A stretch of DNA of 64,000 bases from Prorocentrum cordatum. Lineage: Eukaryota; Sar; Dinophyceae; Prorocentrales; Prorocentraceae. The notes below the pieces were generated by a model, which did no database searches, had not been told where the DNA came from, and was given only the letters and a program-made list of their open reading frames with translations. Each line of letters starts with the position of its first letter. Position 1 is the first letter of the stretch. Made by a program: the position numbers and the translations under genes. The stretch is taken from assembly GCA_963575745.1 (NCBI GenBank), contig CAUYUJ010011514.1, forward strand, positions 245,509-309,508, in the 5' to 3' direction. This document shows, one piece after another, positions 28,858-38,732 of this stretch.

Positions 28858-29929
28858 CGACGACAGACGACCATCCGGACTCGCAGCGAAGGGAACGGAG
28901 ACGTTCCGCACGGTTCTGGCAGTCAGGAATCGGTGGTGGAAGTGTTGGAGGACGAGGACTACGACAACGACGTGGTGACAGTCCCCCAGTGTCAGCAGCA
29001 GCATCCTCGCATTTCTGGCATGACTAAAAAGCATCCGCACCACTTCGCTGGCAACCCTGACTTTCGCGCCCTCCGATGTTCGAGCCCCGATGCCCCACCG
29101 AGCAACCCTGGCGGCCAGCAGACCTTCCAAGCGAAGCAGGACCCTGTAGACCAGCAGCGGTGGTTCCTCACGACTCCGACGAAGAGGTCCCCTTGCACCC
29201 TTGCCTCCCTGTGTCTCGCTGGCACCCTTGCCTCCCTCCCTTGCCTCTTCTGAGGCCCCCTTGCACCCGTGCCTCCCTTGCGCCCCCTGCGCCCAGGGAA
29301 CGCTACTGGGACCGCGGCCACGGCGGTGGCAGGGGCGCAGAGAGCACCCCCTGGCGCCAGCCAGACTCGCGCAGCTCTTACCACAGGGACGATCGCCGCC
29401 ACCCCGACACCAGCCGGGCGCGGGCAATCTTCCGCGTTGGCTGGCAGCGCCGCCCACGCGAGACAGCAGTCGCGCACCTGGAGAGGCTGCGGAAGAGGGG
29501 TGCCGCGTCAACGCAGCCTGGCATTCGCGGTGCAGGCACGCGTGCAAGGAGCAGGGCAAAAGGCAAATCCATAGACCAGGTTCCTTTCGACCCGAGCCGC
29601 TGGCAGCATCGGATCATTGACAAATTCCTGGATTACATAACGCCGACAACCATCGCGTGGAGGCGTGGCCCCGCAGCGCAGGCGTCTGCGTGGACTGGAA
29701 TAGGGAACCTAGACTGTACGAGGACGTGCAGAGGAAAAGAGAGGTCGCCAAGGGTGACGGGCGCGAAGAGGACCAGGCGCGCACCCCGGGTGCCACGACA
29801 CGTGGACTGGAAAGCGCCCGCGGCGCTGGCCAGCCGACGACCTGACCCCCTTGCCCTATGGCAGCGCGACGAAATCGTCTCCGCGCTCCCACCGCCCGTG
29901 TCCCCGGCCCCCCACCCCTTCTTTTTTCA
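28858..29929. other. Unassigned stretch
   Basis: Ordinary to GC-rich composition. A plus-strand frame stays open for about 570 codons from 29076 but consists of Pro/Arg/Ala-rich sequence crossing the following repeat, with no family motif, so I do not call it. Short repeats CCCTTGCACCC(G/T)TGCCTCCC occur at 29190-29275. Confidence 0.4.
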
Positions 29930-30560
29930 CATGACATGGGGCCGTGTGTCCTCCCTTCCCCCCCCAACCTGCGCCCCGTTGCCCTCGTGGCACGCGCGCC
30001 CCGCGGGCTGCGAGTGCTTGGCGCTCCTCCTTGCCCCCTTCTTTTCGGTTTCCTCCCCCCCTCTCCTGTCTTTGCATGATCTGGGGCCTCCTGTCCCACC
30101 TGTGCCCATCGGGGGCCGTTGCCCCTGTGAGCACCTGCGATGCGGACTGACGCGACGACGATTGGCGTGGCGCACCCTGTCTTTACATGTTCTGGGACCT
30201 TGTGTCCTGCCTGTACCCATCGGGGCGACCGTGCGTCCTCCCCTTCCCCCCCACCTGCGCCCCATTGCCCTGGCGGCACCCGCGTTCCACGGGCTGCGAC
30301 TACTTGCCACTCCACCTGGTCCCCGTCCTTTCCGTCTCCTCCCCTCCCCCTCTCCCGTCTTCAAGGATCTGGGGCCCTGTGTCCCGCCTGTGCCCATCGG
30401 GGGCCGTTCCCCCTGTGAACACCTGCGATGCGGACTGAAGCGTCGACGACTGGCGTGGCACGCCCTGTCTTTACCTGCTATAGGACCTTGTGTCCTACCT
30501 GTGCCCATAGGGGCCCTGTCCCCCACGTGGGCACCCACGGCGCGGGCTGACGCGACTTCG
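29930..30560 (+). repeat. ~300-bp tandem repeat, two units and a partial third
   Basis: GATCTGGGGCC(T/C)(C/T), CTGTGCCCATCGGGGGCCGTT and ACCTGCGATGCGGACTGA recur about 295-300 bases apart (about 30078 and 30367). Earlier parts (TGCGCCCC(G/A)TTGCCCT) recur likewise at 29970 and 30263. A shortened third copy ends near 30560. The repeat is not constrained to a reading frame. Confidence 0.75.
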
Positions 30561-31340
30561 GCTGGCGTGGGATGCCGGCCTCTCTGCTCCCTGTTCGCTT
30601 GGCCCCCCCCCCCCTGCTCGCTTCCCCCTCCCATGGCGGCAGCGCCCGGCACAGCGCGGCTTCGGTCCGGTGCTGGGCTCTGCACCTCGCCGCCTCGGCG
30701 GCCCCGCTCGCCTTGGCGCTGTGCGGCTCAGGCCCGGCCCTCGGCCACGCGGACGCCAGCGCATCGCGTGTGGCACCCGCCTGTCTTCACGCGCTGATTG
30801 TGCAGGCCAGGTATCTTCCCTGCACTCCACCGACATCCTGTCGGACACGCACGGCCCTGTCTCTGGCCGCAACTCTTGCTGGCTGCTACCTGGTCGTGGA
30901 TTGGACTACCTACCGCCCCAGGCCGCTTCCGACCACCCGGTGGCGCAACGCTGCACATCGCTTTCGTGGTCCTCCTCTTCTCCGGGGCCTCCTCCTCGCC
31001 ATCCGGTGGCACAACGTTGCTTATCGCCTTCGTGGTGGACTTCTCCCCCTGTGGGCGTCGACCTGGTCGCGTATAGCGTCCTCCTATGCAGCGCTTGGGG
31101 CTGGTGTTTACGGAGTGCCGTTGACGGCAACACCGCATCGCCCACCCTCCGGATCTTCGCCTCCGGCTCTTGTCCTCGGCGTTCCTTTTCCTGTGCAAGC
31201 TCTTCGGCGCCGCCTGCACCCCGGCCCGCCCTCCGGCCGCCTGAGGCCCCGCCCGCCTGTGCCCTGTCTCCCCAACTAGGGTGTGCGTAGCCCGCCTAAC
31301 TTTTACCGGAAGAGGTTCGGTTTCGCCCCTCGTTCCAAAC
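30561..31340. other. Unassigned GC-rich stretch
   Basis: Three loosely similar phrases containing CGGTGGC(G/A)CAACG and TCGTGGTCC or TCGTGGTGG occur at 30938-30980 and 31003-31045. No domain is recognisable in any frame. Confidence 0.35.
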
Positions 31341-31344
31341 ATGT

Positions 31345-33200
31345 TCCGCCTCCCCATGGTCCCGGACGGCGTCAGAGGCCCTTCAGATCGTTCCAAGACG
31401 GCCGAGGAGGCCCCCAAGAAACCCAGAGACGGCCCTGGAGGCTCCCCAGATAATTCAAGAGGGCCTCGATCTCGCCCCAGGAGAGCCCCCAAAGCGACCC
31501 AAGAGGGCCCGAACAGCGCGACATTTCGAGGTCTCCGGCCTGAGAGGCTCCTAGGACGCCCCCGGAGGCCATCAAGAGGCCCCCAAGAAACCCCGTGAGG
31601 CTCCCAACAGGCCCCCCGGAAACCCCGACCCCCAAGGGCCCCCCAGGGAAGCTCCCCTCGGGCCCCCACGACACATCGGTAAATCGTATTCCCCAAACAG
31701 CTTTCCGGGAACATGATTCCTTGGGCTTCCGCCCACCGCCCCAATCATGTTTCCAATGAGCTTGCCGACAACGCCAAAATGGGCCCCTCGGTAAGCCCCC
31801 AGAGGCCCCCCTCTTAAGAGAGCCGAACAAATCATGCTCCTGGAAAGCTTCCCGGGAACATGATTCTCTCTCGGAGTAGGTCCGCGGGGGGGGCGGGCCG
31901 CTGCCTGTTCCCCCCATCTTTGCCCGCCGGGGGTTCGGGGGGGGGATTCCAGAGCTCCCGAGGCTGCCCGAGCCCGCCCCGAAACAGGCCACGACAGTCT
32001 AATGGGGGTCCCGAGAGTGCCCAAGACGGTCCCAAAAGGCCCCGAGAACGCCCAAGATGCCTTGAAGACAGCCGACGAGGACTCCAACACGCTCCAGGAC
32101 GGACTCAAGAGGCTCCCCAAGAGGACCCTGGGAGGCAATATTCGTTAATTTCCAGAGTCATTTGAATTTTGGCGTTCTCGCTTTTCCAGCTTTTTAGCGC
32201 TCCCCCACGGCATCGGAGGCCCTTCAGATCGTTCCAAGACGGCCCACGAGGCCCCGAAGAGGGCCCCAAAACGGCCACGGATGCTCCCGAGACAACCCAA
32301 GTGTGCCCCAAGAGCGCCACAAGAGAAGGCCCAGAAGGGGTCCCGACGCCCCAGGACGGACTCAAGAGGCTCCCCGATGGTTTTTGAAGGATTTAGGCGT
32401 TCTCGCTTTCCCCACTTCCCAGCGCTCCCTCACGGCCTCGCTCGGAGGCCCTTCAGACCGCTCCAAGATGGTTTACAAGGCCCCGACGATGGCCCCAAGA
32501 CGGCTCCCCTGACAACCCAAGGGTGCCCCAAGAGCTCCCCAAGAGGGGGCCCAGAGGGGGGCCGCCAACTGATATTTCGAGGTCTCTGGCCCTAGAGGCC
32601 GCCAGTAGGCCCCCGGAGGCCACCAAGTGGCTCCCACGAAGCCCCGTGAGGCGCCCAAGAGGCCCGCAGGAAGCCCCAAGAGACCCCCAAGGGGCTCCTC
32701 AAAAACGACCAAGAGGCCCCCCAACACACCCCAAGAAATCATGTCCCAAGAAATCCTTCCGGGGACATGGTTCATCCTGGGCCAGAGAGTGCCTGGAGGC
32801 TCCCAAGGGACCCCCAGGGAATGCCCAAGAGGCCCCCAACACACCCCAAGTCCCCAGAAAGCCTTCTGGGGACATGGTTGATCATGGGCCCGCGAGTCTC
32901 CGGAGGCTTCGAAGTACCATCACGCTACAGGAGAGCTGTCTGGGAAGTTGACTGGGAACATGACTGATCGCCTTGTCGCGGCCCTCGGCAGATCGTTTCG
33001 CACAAAGTTGCCCAAGTGCCCTCTTGAACCGACGACGACGACGAAACGACGAAGACGAGGACGACGACGACGACGGCGCGCCCGAAGAGGCGACGGCGAC
33101 ATTACGACGACGACGACGGCACGCCCCAACAGGCTCCCCGAGACGCCACCCAAACCCATGCTCCCAGAAGGCCCTCTGGGAACCCGATTCATCCGGCCTC
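31345..33200 (+). repeat. Compound degenerate repeats with a recurrent GGGRACATGRTT motif
   Basis: CGGAGGCCCTTCAGATCG-type words start near 31373, 32215 and 32445. A second motif, (T/C)CTGGGAACATGATTC or its GGGGACATGGTT form, occurs near 31705, 31850, 32758, 32868, 32953 and 33175, usually after an AAAGC(C/T)TTC word. Between them are CCAAGAGGCCCC words. A GAC/GAG triplet run lies at 33030-33120. No gene is supported. Confidence 0.65.
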
Positions 33201-33313
33201 CGCCCCCCTACACAACCATTTTCTCCGAAAGCCTTTCGGAATGCGGATTGGCATGCGTGGACTGTGGTCCGCTACTTCAGTGGAGCAGTGAATTCGTCAA
33301 GGCCTGGGGCCTG

Positions 33314-33354
33314 CTAGAGCCATCGCGCGCGCGAAGCGCTCGCGATGGTTCTAG
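33314..33354. repeat. 14-bp hairpin at the left edge of the DIRS element
   Basis: CTAGAGCCATCGCG (33314-33327) and CGCGATGGTTCTAG (33341-33354) pair with one mismatch around a 13-base GC-rich loop. It ends two bases before the A1 repeat, so it may be the insertion-site sequence or a small palindromic element the retrotransposon used. Confidence 0.7.
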
Positions 33355-33356
33355 TA

Positions 33357-33454
33357 TTGTAATCTTTAAGATGTGTGTTCTTGGCCCTCGTTCTCAGCGT
33401 ACCGTCTTTGTTCACAGCACAGATGTGACCGTATCTGTTCTGGCTCAAGCTTCT
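33357..33454 (+). repeat. Terminal repeat A1 of the DIRS element
   Basis: 98 bases, from TTGTAATCTTTAAGATGTGT to GGCTCAAGCTTCT, with about 93% identity to A2 (40066-40163). Within it 33429-33449 resembles the spliced leader (CCGTA and TGGCTCAAG at the correct spacing). Confidence 0.85.
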
Positions 33455-33460
33455 GAGGGC

Positions 33461-33937
33461 ATGCTCCCAGTGGGTCTCTTGGGGCTTGCTCGCGACTTTC
33501 TCCCAGCAGCCCTCCACTTCCGCACGTCGTGGCTGGCTGCGAGTTGCCCCGCGTGCCCCTTAGTCTCCTGTCCGTCAGTGACGTTGCCGAGCTGCCCAGG
33601 CCTGCAGTGCGGCGACTGCAATTGCCCCGAGGGGCAGGCCACCTCGCTGCTCTGGGCCAGCGCGGCGGTGGCCTTGTGCTCGGCGGGGGCTGGGCTTGCC
33701 GTGGGCTGCGCGGGCGCCAGCCTGCTGGGGTGTGCGCGCCAGGCCGCGGGGGCGGCTTGGGGGTGCCCGAGCGGCACCAGCGGCGGCGGCGGGGAGCCAG
33801 CCTCCTCGGCCCGAGGGGCAGGAGGCCGCTCCGCCAGGGCCGCAGCGCTCCCAGCGTCTGGTGTGCCCGCGGGGCCATCCGTGACGGCCGTGGCGACGAC
33901 ACCCAGCTCGCTGGCCCAGCGTCGAGATGGCTGCTAG
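33461..33937 (+). CDS. Cys-rich, single-membrane-span ORF upstream of gag
   Basis: 158 codons from the ATG at 33461, just past A1; an earlier in-frame ATG at 33371 lies inside A1. The product has a Cys-rich region (ASCPACPLVSCPSVTLPSCP and LQCGDCNCPEG) followed by a hydrophobic stretch (SLLWASAAVALCSAGAGLAV) that could span a membrane, and then a Gly/Ala/Pro-rich tail. It ends 11 bases inside the gag start in another frame, like a translationally overlapping pair. I have seen similar Cys-rich plus hydrophobic openings in dinoflagellate retroelements, but I know no function. It could be a disulfide or metal-binding envelope-like or packaging protein; that is speculation. Confidence 0.45.
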   Translation: MLPVGLLGLARDFLPAALHFRTSWLAASCPACPLVSCPSVTLPSCPGLQCGDCNCPEGQATSLLWASAAVALCSAGAGLAVGCAGASLLGCARQAAGAAWGCPSGTSGGGGEPASSARGAGGRSARAAALPASGVPAGPSVTAVATTPSSLAQRRDGC

Positions 33938-35130
33938 GACGCTCGACATCCGTGAGGCCCAGGTGTTAGTGCACTGCCCCGACGAGGACCTGGAGTGGCA
34001 CCACCGCGTGTTGCTGCATCGGGTCGAGGGCGCCTTGTGGCTGGGCCTCGCGCCTGATCACGAGATTGTGAGGGTGGACCTCGGCACCTTGCGACATCAT
34101 GTGCTGGATCGGTCGTCGGCCTTCCCCGCCCAGTTCGCGCCGCTGGTGTACGCCTTCGACCCAGTCGACGGGCAGACGCTGCGAGACGCGAAGCGGCAGG
34201 CCCAGCGACGGGCTGCCCTCCTGGGCGGGGGGGAGGTCGAGGATGCCGAGGAGTACGTGTGGTTGCTGGCGAGTGTCGCGGACGCTCGCTTTGGCGAAGC
34301 TGTGCCTGCCGACGTCATCGAGGATGGCGACAGGTGCGTCTCGCTCGGCGACCGTGGGGTGTGCATGATCGATGGGGAGCCGCGCTTCGTGGAGCGGGCC
34401 CCTCGTGGAGAGCGAGACAGATGGGTGCAGTCGTGCCGGGAGGACGTCGAGGATATCCGCGTGCTGGGGGACCACCGCTCGCGAGTGGGCCGTCGGGACC
34501 TGGACTTCAGGGACGCTGTCGAGTCCATGAGAGAGGTGACCGTCGCAGACTGGCCTGATCAAGGGCCGCGGGCGTGCCTCGAGTACCTCAAGAGCATCGC
34601 GCTGGGGGCGGGCAACCTGCTCACCTACCAGGCTGAGTGGCAGCGGCTCAGTGGTGTGGCAGAGGGCGGTGCCCAGGGACATGAGCATCGCTGCCACCTC
34701 GAGACGCTGCGGAGGGCGATCTGCCATGACCAGCTGAATGTGGTCAACCTGACGTGCTTCGAGCACGTCGTGCGGCGCGTCATCCAGGTCGAAATGGCTG
34801 TCGAGAAGAACCCGCGGCACCCTGACTTCAGCGGGCTGGAGGACATGCTGGCTGGGCCGCGGTCGGTGAGCGGCTCAGCCCACGTGCCGCGGCACCTCGA
34901 GCATGTCACCAACCGCCAGAAGGACCGCGCCCAGATCCTCAAGCAGCAGGGGCTCTACCAGGAGGAGGCGTCGAAGCGGCGGAGCGTGAAGGGCGACGGC
35001 AAGGGCGAGACGGGCGACGGCTCACGGGCCAAGCAGAAGGCGAAGGCGAAAAGAGGGCCCCCCTCGGCGGGCGCCGAGGGGGAGGGGGGACGACTCCCCG
35101 CCGAGGCGGTGTCTGCGCAGTGGGCTTGGT
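33927..35130 (+). CDS. Gag-like protein of the DIRS element
   Basis: ATG at 33927 (MAARTLDIREAQVLVHCPDE). Several segments match the dinoflagellate DIRS gag that I recognise: WHHRVLLHRVEGALWLGLAP, VRVDLGTLRHHVLDRSSAFP, LTYQAEWQRLSGVAEGG and HRCHLETLRRAICHDQLNVV. A charged helical tail (HVTNRQKDRAQILKQQG) and a basic Lys/Gly linker follow. It has no CCHC knuckle. The nominal frame stays open to 35663, but family-like sequence moves to another frame near 35100-35130, so the functional gag end or a frameshift site is there. It would form the RNA-binding particle. Confidence 0.7.
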
Positions 35131-35790
35131 CGAGCCTGCGTCTGGCAGGCACCGCCGTCCAGGAGTCAGCGAGCTGCCAAAGAAGTATTGGTGGCCGGAC
35201 GGCCACTGGCTCCACAATGATCCGTTCCCGCTCCCCGTACAGTACGAGGAGGAGCGGCCGACGGGGGCAGCCAGGTCCACGGTGCGCAGATGGTACCACA
35301 GGGCCAAGGAGCAAGAGCGGGTTAGAGAGACGTTTGAGGCCCTCAACCACCTCGTTTCTTCCAAGACGACTTCAATTGATGGCAAGGTTCATCGCGTGCG
35401 TCCACGGGGAGGACCGCCGACTGCGGTCCAAAGGAGTGCGCTGGCCCACGTGGTTGCGGGGGTCAGCGGCTATGGCGAGCCTCCTCGTGAAGCGACGGAT
35501 GGTGAGTGGCCCTTCCGGGCGATCTTCAAGTCCGCCGACCAGTATGAGCTGGGGCCGCGGCACCTGGCGAGCTACGACCCCGACAAGCTGCACATCGCGT
35601 CCGGCGCGCTGCGGCCTGTGCCTGTGTCGGCCTTGCTCCCAGAGGCTGCGGCCGGGTACTTGAGACACTTCGAGGGCCAGGTGGGGCTGACCGCTCCGGA
35701 GCTGGAGGCCCGGCTACAGACCGCGGGAGGGCTCCCGACACCTTGCTGGGACCCCGCCCTCCGCGGAGATCGGTCAGCTCGTCATGTTTT
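35120..35790 (+). CDS. Pol N-terminal linker of the DIRS element
   Basis: This frame (one base back relative to gag) carries GVSELPKKYWWPDGHWLHND, VRRWYHRAKEQERVRETFEAL and LRHFEGQVGLTAPELEARLQ, which in the family precede the RT. At a T6 run near 35785 the recognisable sequence changes frame again into the RT, so a one-base slip in the homopolymer is likely. No independent start codon is evident; it is probably expressed as part of a gag-pol or pol polyprotein. Confidence 0.5.
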
Positions 35791-37917
35791 TTCCGCCGGC
35801 TGGCGGCGGCAGGTGCAGTGGGATTCCGCAGGGCGATCAAGGGCCGCTGTGGAGCTTTTTTCGTGCACAAGAAAGATGGTCGTATTCGGTTTATTTGTGA
35901 TGCTCGTCAGGCGAACCTTTGCCACCGACGGCCTCCGCGGACCGTGCTGGGCGGCCCCGCCTCCCTGAGCGAGCTGGACCTCAGCCCCCTCGCCGAGGCC
36001 CTCGGCGGCTACGGCGGGGCGCTGGGGCTGCCCCTCGACCTCCGCGCGTCGAGCGCGGATGTGAAGGACTGCTTCTACCAGCTTGAGGCGGGGGGCATCG
36101 CGAGCTGGTTCGGCTTTGACTGCCCGCTGACCGTGGAGGAGTGGGGCCTGGAGACCTCCCGCGTCTACGACGATGACCTCGAGGGGCCCGCCCCGGTGCA
36201 GGCGGGCGAGTTGCTCTACCCTGTGATGCGGGTGCTGCCCATGGGGTGGTCGCGGGCCCTCCACTTTGCGCAGGAGGCCGTCGCCGCGCTGGCCGAGCGT
36301 GGATGTCCAGGGGGCAGCGAGCAGCTGCTCCAGGACAAGCGTCCCGCTCCCCTCCTTCGGCCTGGGCGTCCAGTCAGTGCCGTGTACGTGTGCAACTTCG
36401 CGGGCCTGGGCGGCTGCCAGGAGGGCGCCGCCTTCGGGGTGAGGGGCTTCGAGAGGGCTGCCGCGGACGCGGGGCTGAAGCCTCGCGTGCCCGAGGTCTC
36501 GCTCGCCGAGCTCGAGTCGCTTGGGCTCGTGATCCACGGGTCCGACAAGACGCTCAGGCACACGCCGCATCGAGTGTGGCGGTTCCACTTCGGGACCAAG
36601 GAGCTCCTCCAGCGCGGGCACTGCGCGCCCGCCGAGCTGCGGGCTTGGGCGGGGCGCGCGGTCCACCTCTGCTCGCTGCGGCCGCTGCTGCTGTTGATCT
36701 TGCAGGACATGTGCACCTTCATAGGGGGCGGGCTCGGTGCGCGGCGACCTCTGCCTCGCGGAGTTCGGCTCGAGCTGCGCCTGGCCGCCGCGCTGGTCTT
36801 CTTGGGGGGCGTCAACCTCGCGGCCCCCTACGGGGATGAGGTGCGCGTCTCCGACTCGTCGACGGGCGGCTGCTGCCTGATGTGCGGGCGGAAGCCGGCT
36901 CGGGCGGTCCGGGGCGCCTGGCGTTGGCGGGGGCGGTGGCGATTCGTGGAGGTTGAGGCGGAGTGTGACGACGCCCGCTGCACCAGCGCCTACCTGGCGC
37001 AGCTACGGGGCCTCCCAGCAGACGACGAGCTGGAGATCCCCAAGTTCGCTGACGTGCAGCTGCGTGCCGGGCGGTCGACGGGCGCTTGGTCCTCGACCGA
37101 GCTGGGCCAGCTCGCCTTCCGCAAGGTTGGCCAGACTCGGCGTCGGCAAGGCTGCAGCGCCGTGGGCGGCCGGAACCGCCAAGAGGTCGAGCTCCTGAAT
37201 GTGGCCCCGAAGCTGCCCGTGGCGCTGACGCGTGACGAGGGCCGGCGACGAGCGGTGGCCGGTCGGTGGCAGCGCCCTGAGGAGCACATCAGTATCGAGG
37301 AGACGAGGGCGTGTGTCATGGGGTTGCGCAGGAGCTGTCGGGGCCCTTGGCATCGCGGTCATCGGGTCCTCTCGCTGCGCGACAACATGGTGACGTGCTG
37401 CTGCCTGGACAAGGGGCGGTCGACCTCCAGGGCGCTGAACGCGCAGCGCCGGCGGGCCGCCAGCTACGCGCTGGGTTGCGGGATACGGTGGCGGGTCCGC
37501 CACGTCCCGACCGATCTCTGCGCGGCCGACTGCGGCTCGAGGCTGCGCGAACCACCCGAGCCTCAGTGGCTGTGCGCGGCGAAGGCCCGCCGCCAGGTGG
37601 TGGCGCCCTGGGGGCCTGCCCGTCCCTCTCCAGCTCCCTCGACCCCCCCGAGTGCGACCTCAGAGCCTGCAGAGCGCAAGCACGAGACCTTCCACATCCC
37701 CTCCTCCGCGTCTTCCAGACGATCTAGTCCAGCTGGCCTCCGCGCGCTGCGGGCCGAGACAGCTCTCGAGCGCAGCGTCGGGGGCCGCTCGACGCCAGCC
37801 GAGGCCGGACATGCTCGCGAGCCAGAGTCGGCAAAAGTCTTCTTGGAGCTCTTCTCTCCTCAGTCGGGCGCTTGTATCTGCAGGCCTACGTGTGGGCTTC
37901 TCGTTCGACATCCGTAA
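35743..37917 (+). CDS. DIRS reverse transcriptase and RNase H
   Basis: The RT fingers and palm are seen as CGAFFVHKKDGRIRFICDAR (36 residues into the frame), motif A SSADVKDCFYQL, motif B VLPMGWSRALHFAQ and motif C as VYVCNFAGLG. Motif C should read Y-V-D-N, and the catalytic Asp is Cys here (TGC at 36391-36393). RNase H follows with SIEETRACVMGL, SLRDNMVTCCCLDKGRS, LNAQRRRAASYALGCGIRWR and VPTDLCAADCGSR, the usual E-D-...-HVPT-AD order. The frame then enters the methyltransferase-like region (KVFLELFS) before a stop at 37917. It synthesises the cDNA in the family; this copy is probably catalytically dead. Confidence 0.8.
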   Translation: MLGPRPPRRSVSSSCFFRRLAAAGAVGFRRAIKGRCGAFFVHKKDGRIRFICDARQANLCHRRPPRTVLGGPASLSELDLSPLAEALGGYGGALGLPLDLRASSADVKDCFYQLEAGGIASWFGFDCPLTVEEWGLETSRVYDDDLEGPAPVQAGELLYPVMRVLPMGWSRALHFAQEAVAALAERGCPGGSEQLLQDKRPAPLLRPGRPVSAVYVCNFAGLGGCQEGAAFGVRGFERAAADAGLKPRVPEVSLAELESLGLVIHGSDKTLRHTPHRVWRFHFGTKELLQRGHCAPAELRAWAGRAVHLCSLRPLLLLILQDMCTFIGGGLGARRPLPRGVRLELRLAAALVFLGGVNLAAPYGDEVRVSDSSTGGCCLMCGRKPARAVRGAWRWRGRWRFVEVEAECDDARCTSAYLAQLRGLPADDELEIPKFADVQLRAGRSTGAWSSTELGQLAFRKVGQTRRRQGCSAVGGRNRQEVELLNVAPKLPVALTRDEGRRRAVAGRWQRPEEHISIEETRACVMGLRRSCRGPWHRGHRVLSLRDNMVTCCCLDKGRSTSRALNAQRRRAASYALGCGIRWRVRHVPTDLCAADCGSRLREPPEPQWLCAAKARRQVVAPWGPARPSPAPSTPPSATSEPAERKHETFHIPSSASSRRSSPAGLRALRAETALERSVGGRSTPAEAGHAREPESAKVFLELFSPQSGACICRPTCGLLVRHP

Positions 37918-38732
37918 GGGCGCTCAATATGATTTATCTCGTCGGGCTACTCAGTTACTGGTTCTGAAGTGGGTTGCGATCTGGAAGAGTCTGGGGAGTT
38001 CACTTGGGTGCACCTCGTAGTTCCTGGAGTATAGCCAGAAAGGGCGTGAAAGACCTCAAGCGTGCTCGACCCACGGAACGGTTGGGGGTTGAGTTTGCGT
38101 TGTTCACGAGCGAGGTGGTCCGTGCTTGTCAGAGGTGCAACGTCCTGTGGTCCATCGAGAATCCTGCGTCGTCGGGGTTGTGGAGCTTCCCTCCGGTCGG
38201 GGGCCTGGCTGGGCTGGCTGGGGCTCGCTGGGTGAAGTTCCCGATGTGCGCCTACGGGGTCCCGCGCCAGATGTGGGCGGCGCTGCTGACTAACTCGCCC
38301 ACGCTGGCATCGCTGGCGTCGGAGTGCACACGCACCTCCCATCCTCACCTCTCGGGGCGAGTCAAAGTCGCAGATGATCGGGGAAAGGTCAGATGGGTTC
38401 GCCTGGCGGAGCGGGCGGGCGCGTATCTGTCGGCTCTCTGCTCGAGCTGGGCTGCGTGCCTGGCCGAGGCGGCCCCCGCCGCGGCTTTCGGTGCCTCTCC
38501 GCCGATTGTGGAGGCATGGGCCGGCGAGCTGGAGGCCCCGGTGCCGCGACGGCGTCGCGGCGCCGCTGAGGGCGATGCTCGGCCGGCTGACGCGGCAGCG
38601 GGCGGCGACGCGAGCTGTGTCCGGGCCGACCGCTACCTCGCGGAGCACGGTGTCTTCTTCGGGAACACCAGCGCGGTCGAGCGGGCGGCCCTCCGTGCTC
38701 GCGGAGACGCTCTCGACCCGCCGAGCTGGTAG
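37820..38732 (+). pseudogene. Methyltransferase-like domain of the DIRS element, split over three frames
   Basis: KVFLELFS (motif I-like, RT frame, about 37837) continues in a second frame as ALVSAGLRVGFSFDIRKGAQ and YDLSRRATQLLVLKWV, and in a third from 37974 as SGRVWGVHLGAPRSSWSIA, VEFALFTSEVVRACQRCNVL and WSIENPASSGLW. Dinoflagellate DIRS elements carry this cytosine-methyltransferase-like domain between RNase H and recombinase. The usual LGTPCSSWS reads LGAPRSSWS, so the Pro-Cys nucleophile position is Arg (CGT at 38016-38018, one transition from TGT). ENP is kept. Two frame breaks plus that change make it inactive. Its biological role in the element is unknown. Confidence 0.65.

Noticed and set aside
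29076-30797. 573-codon plus-strand open frame
   Set aside because: Low-complexity, crosses a 300-bp tandem repeat, and has no recognisable motif; openness is explained by GC content.
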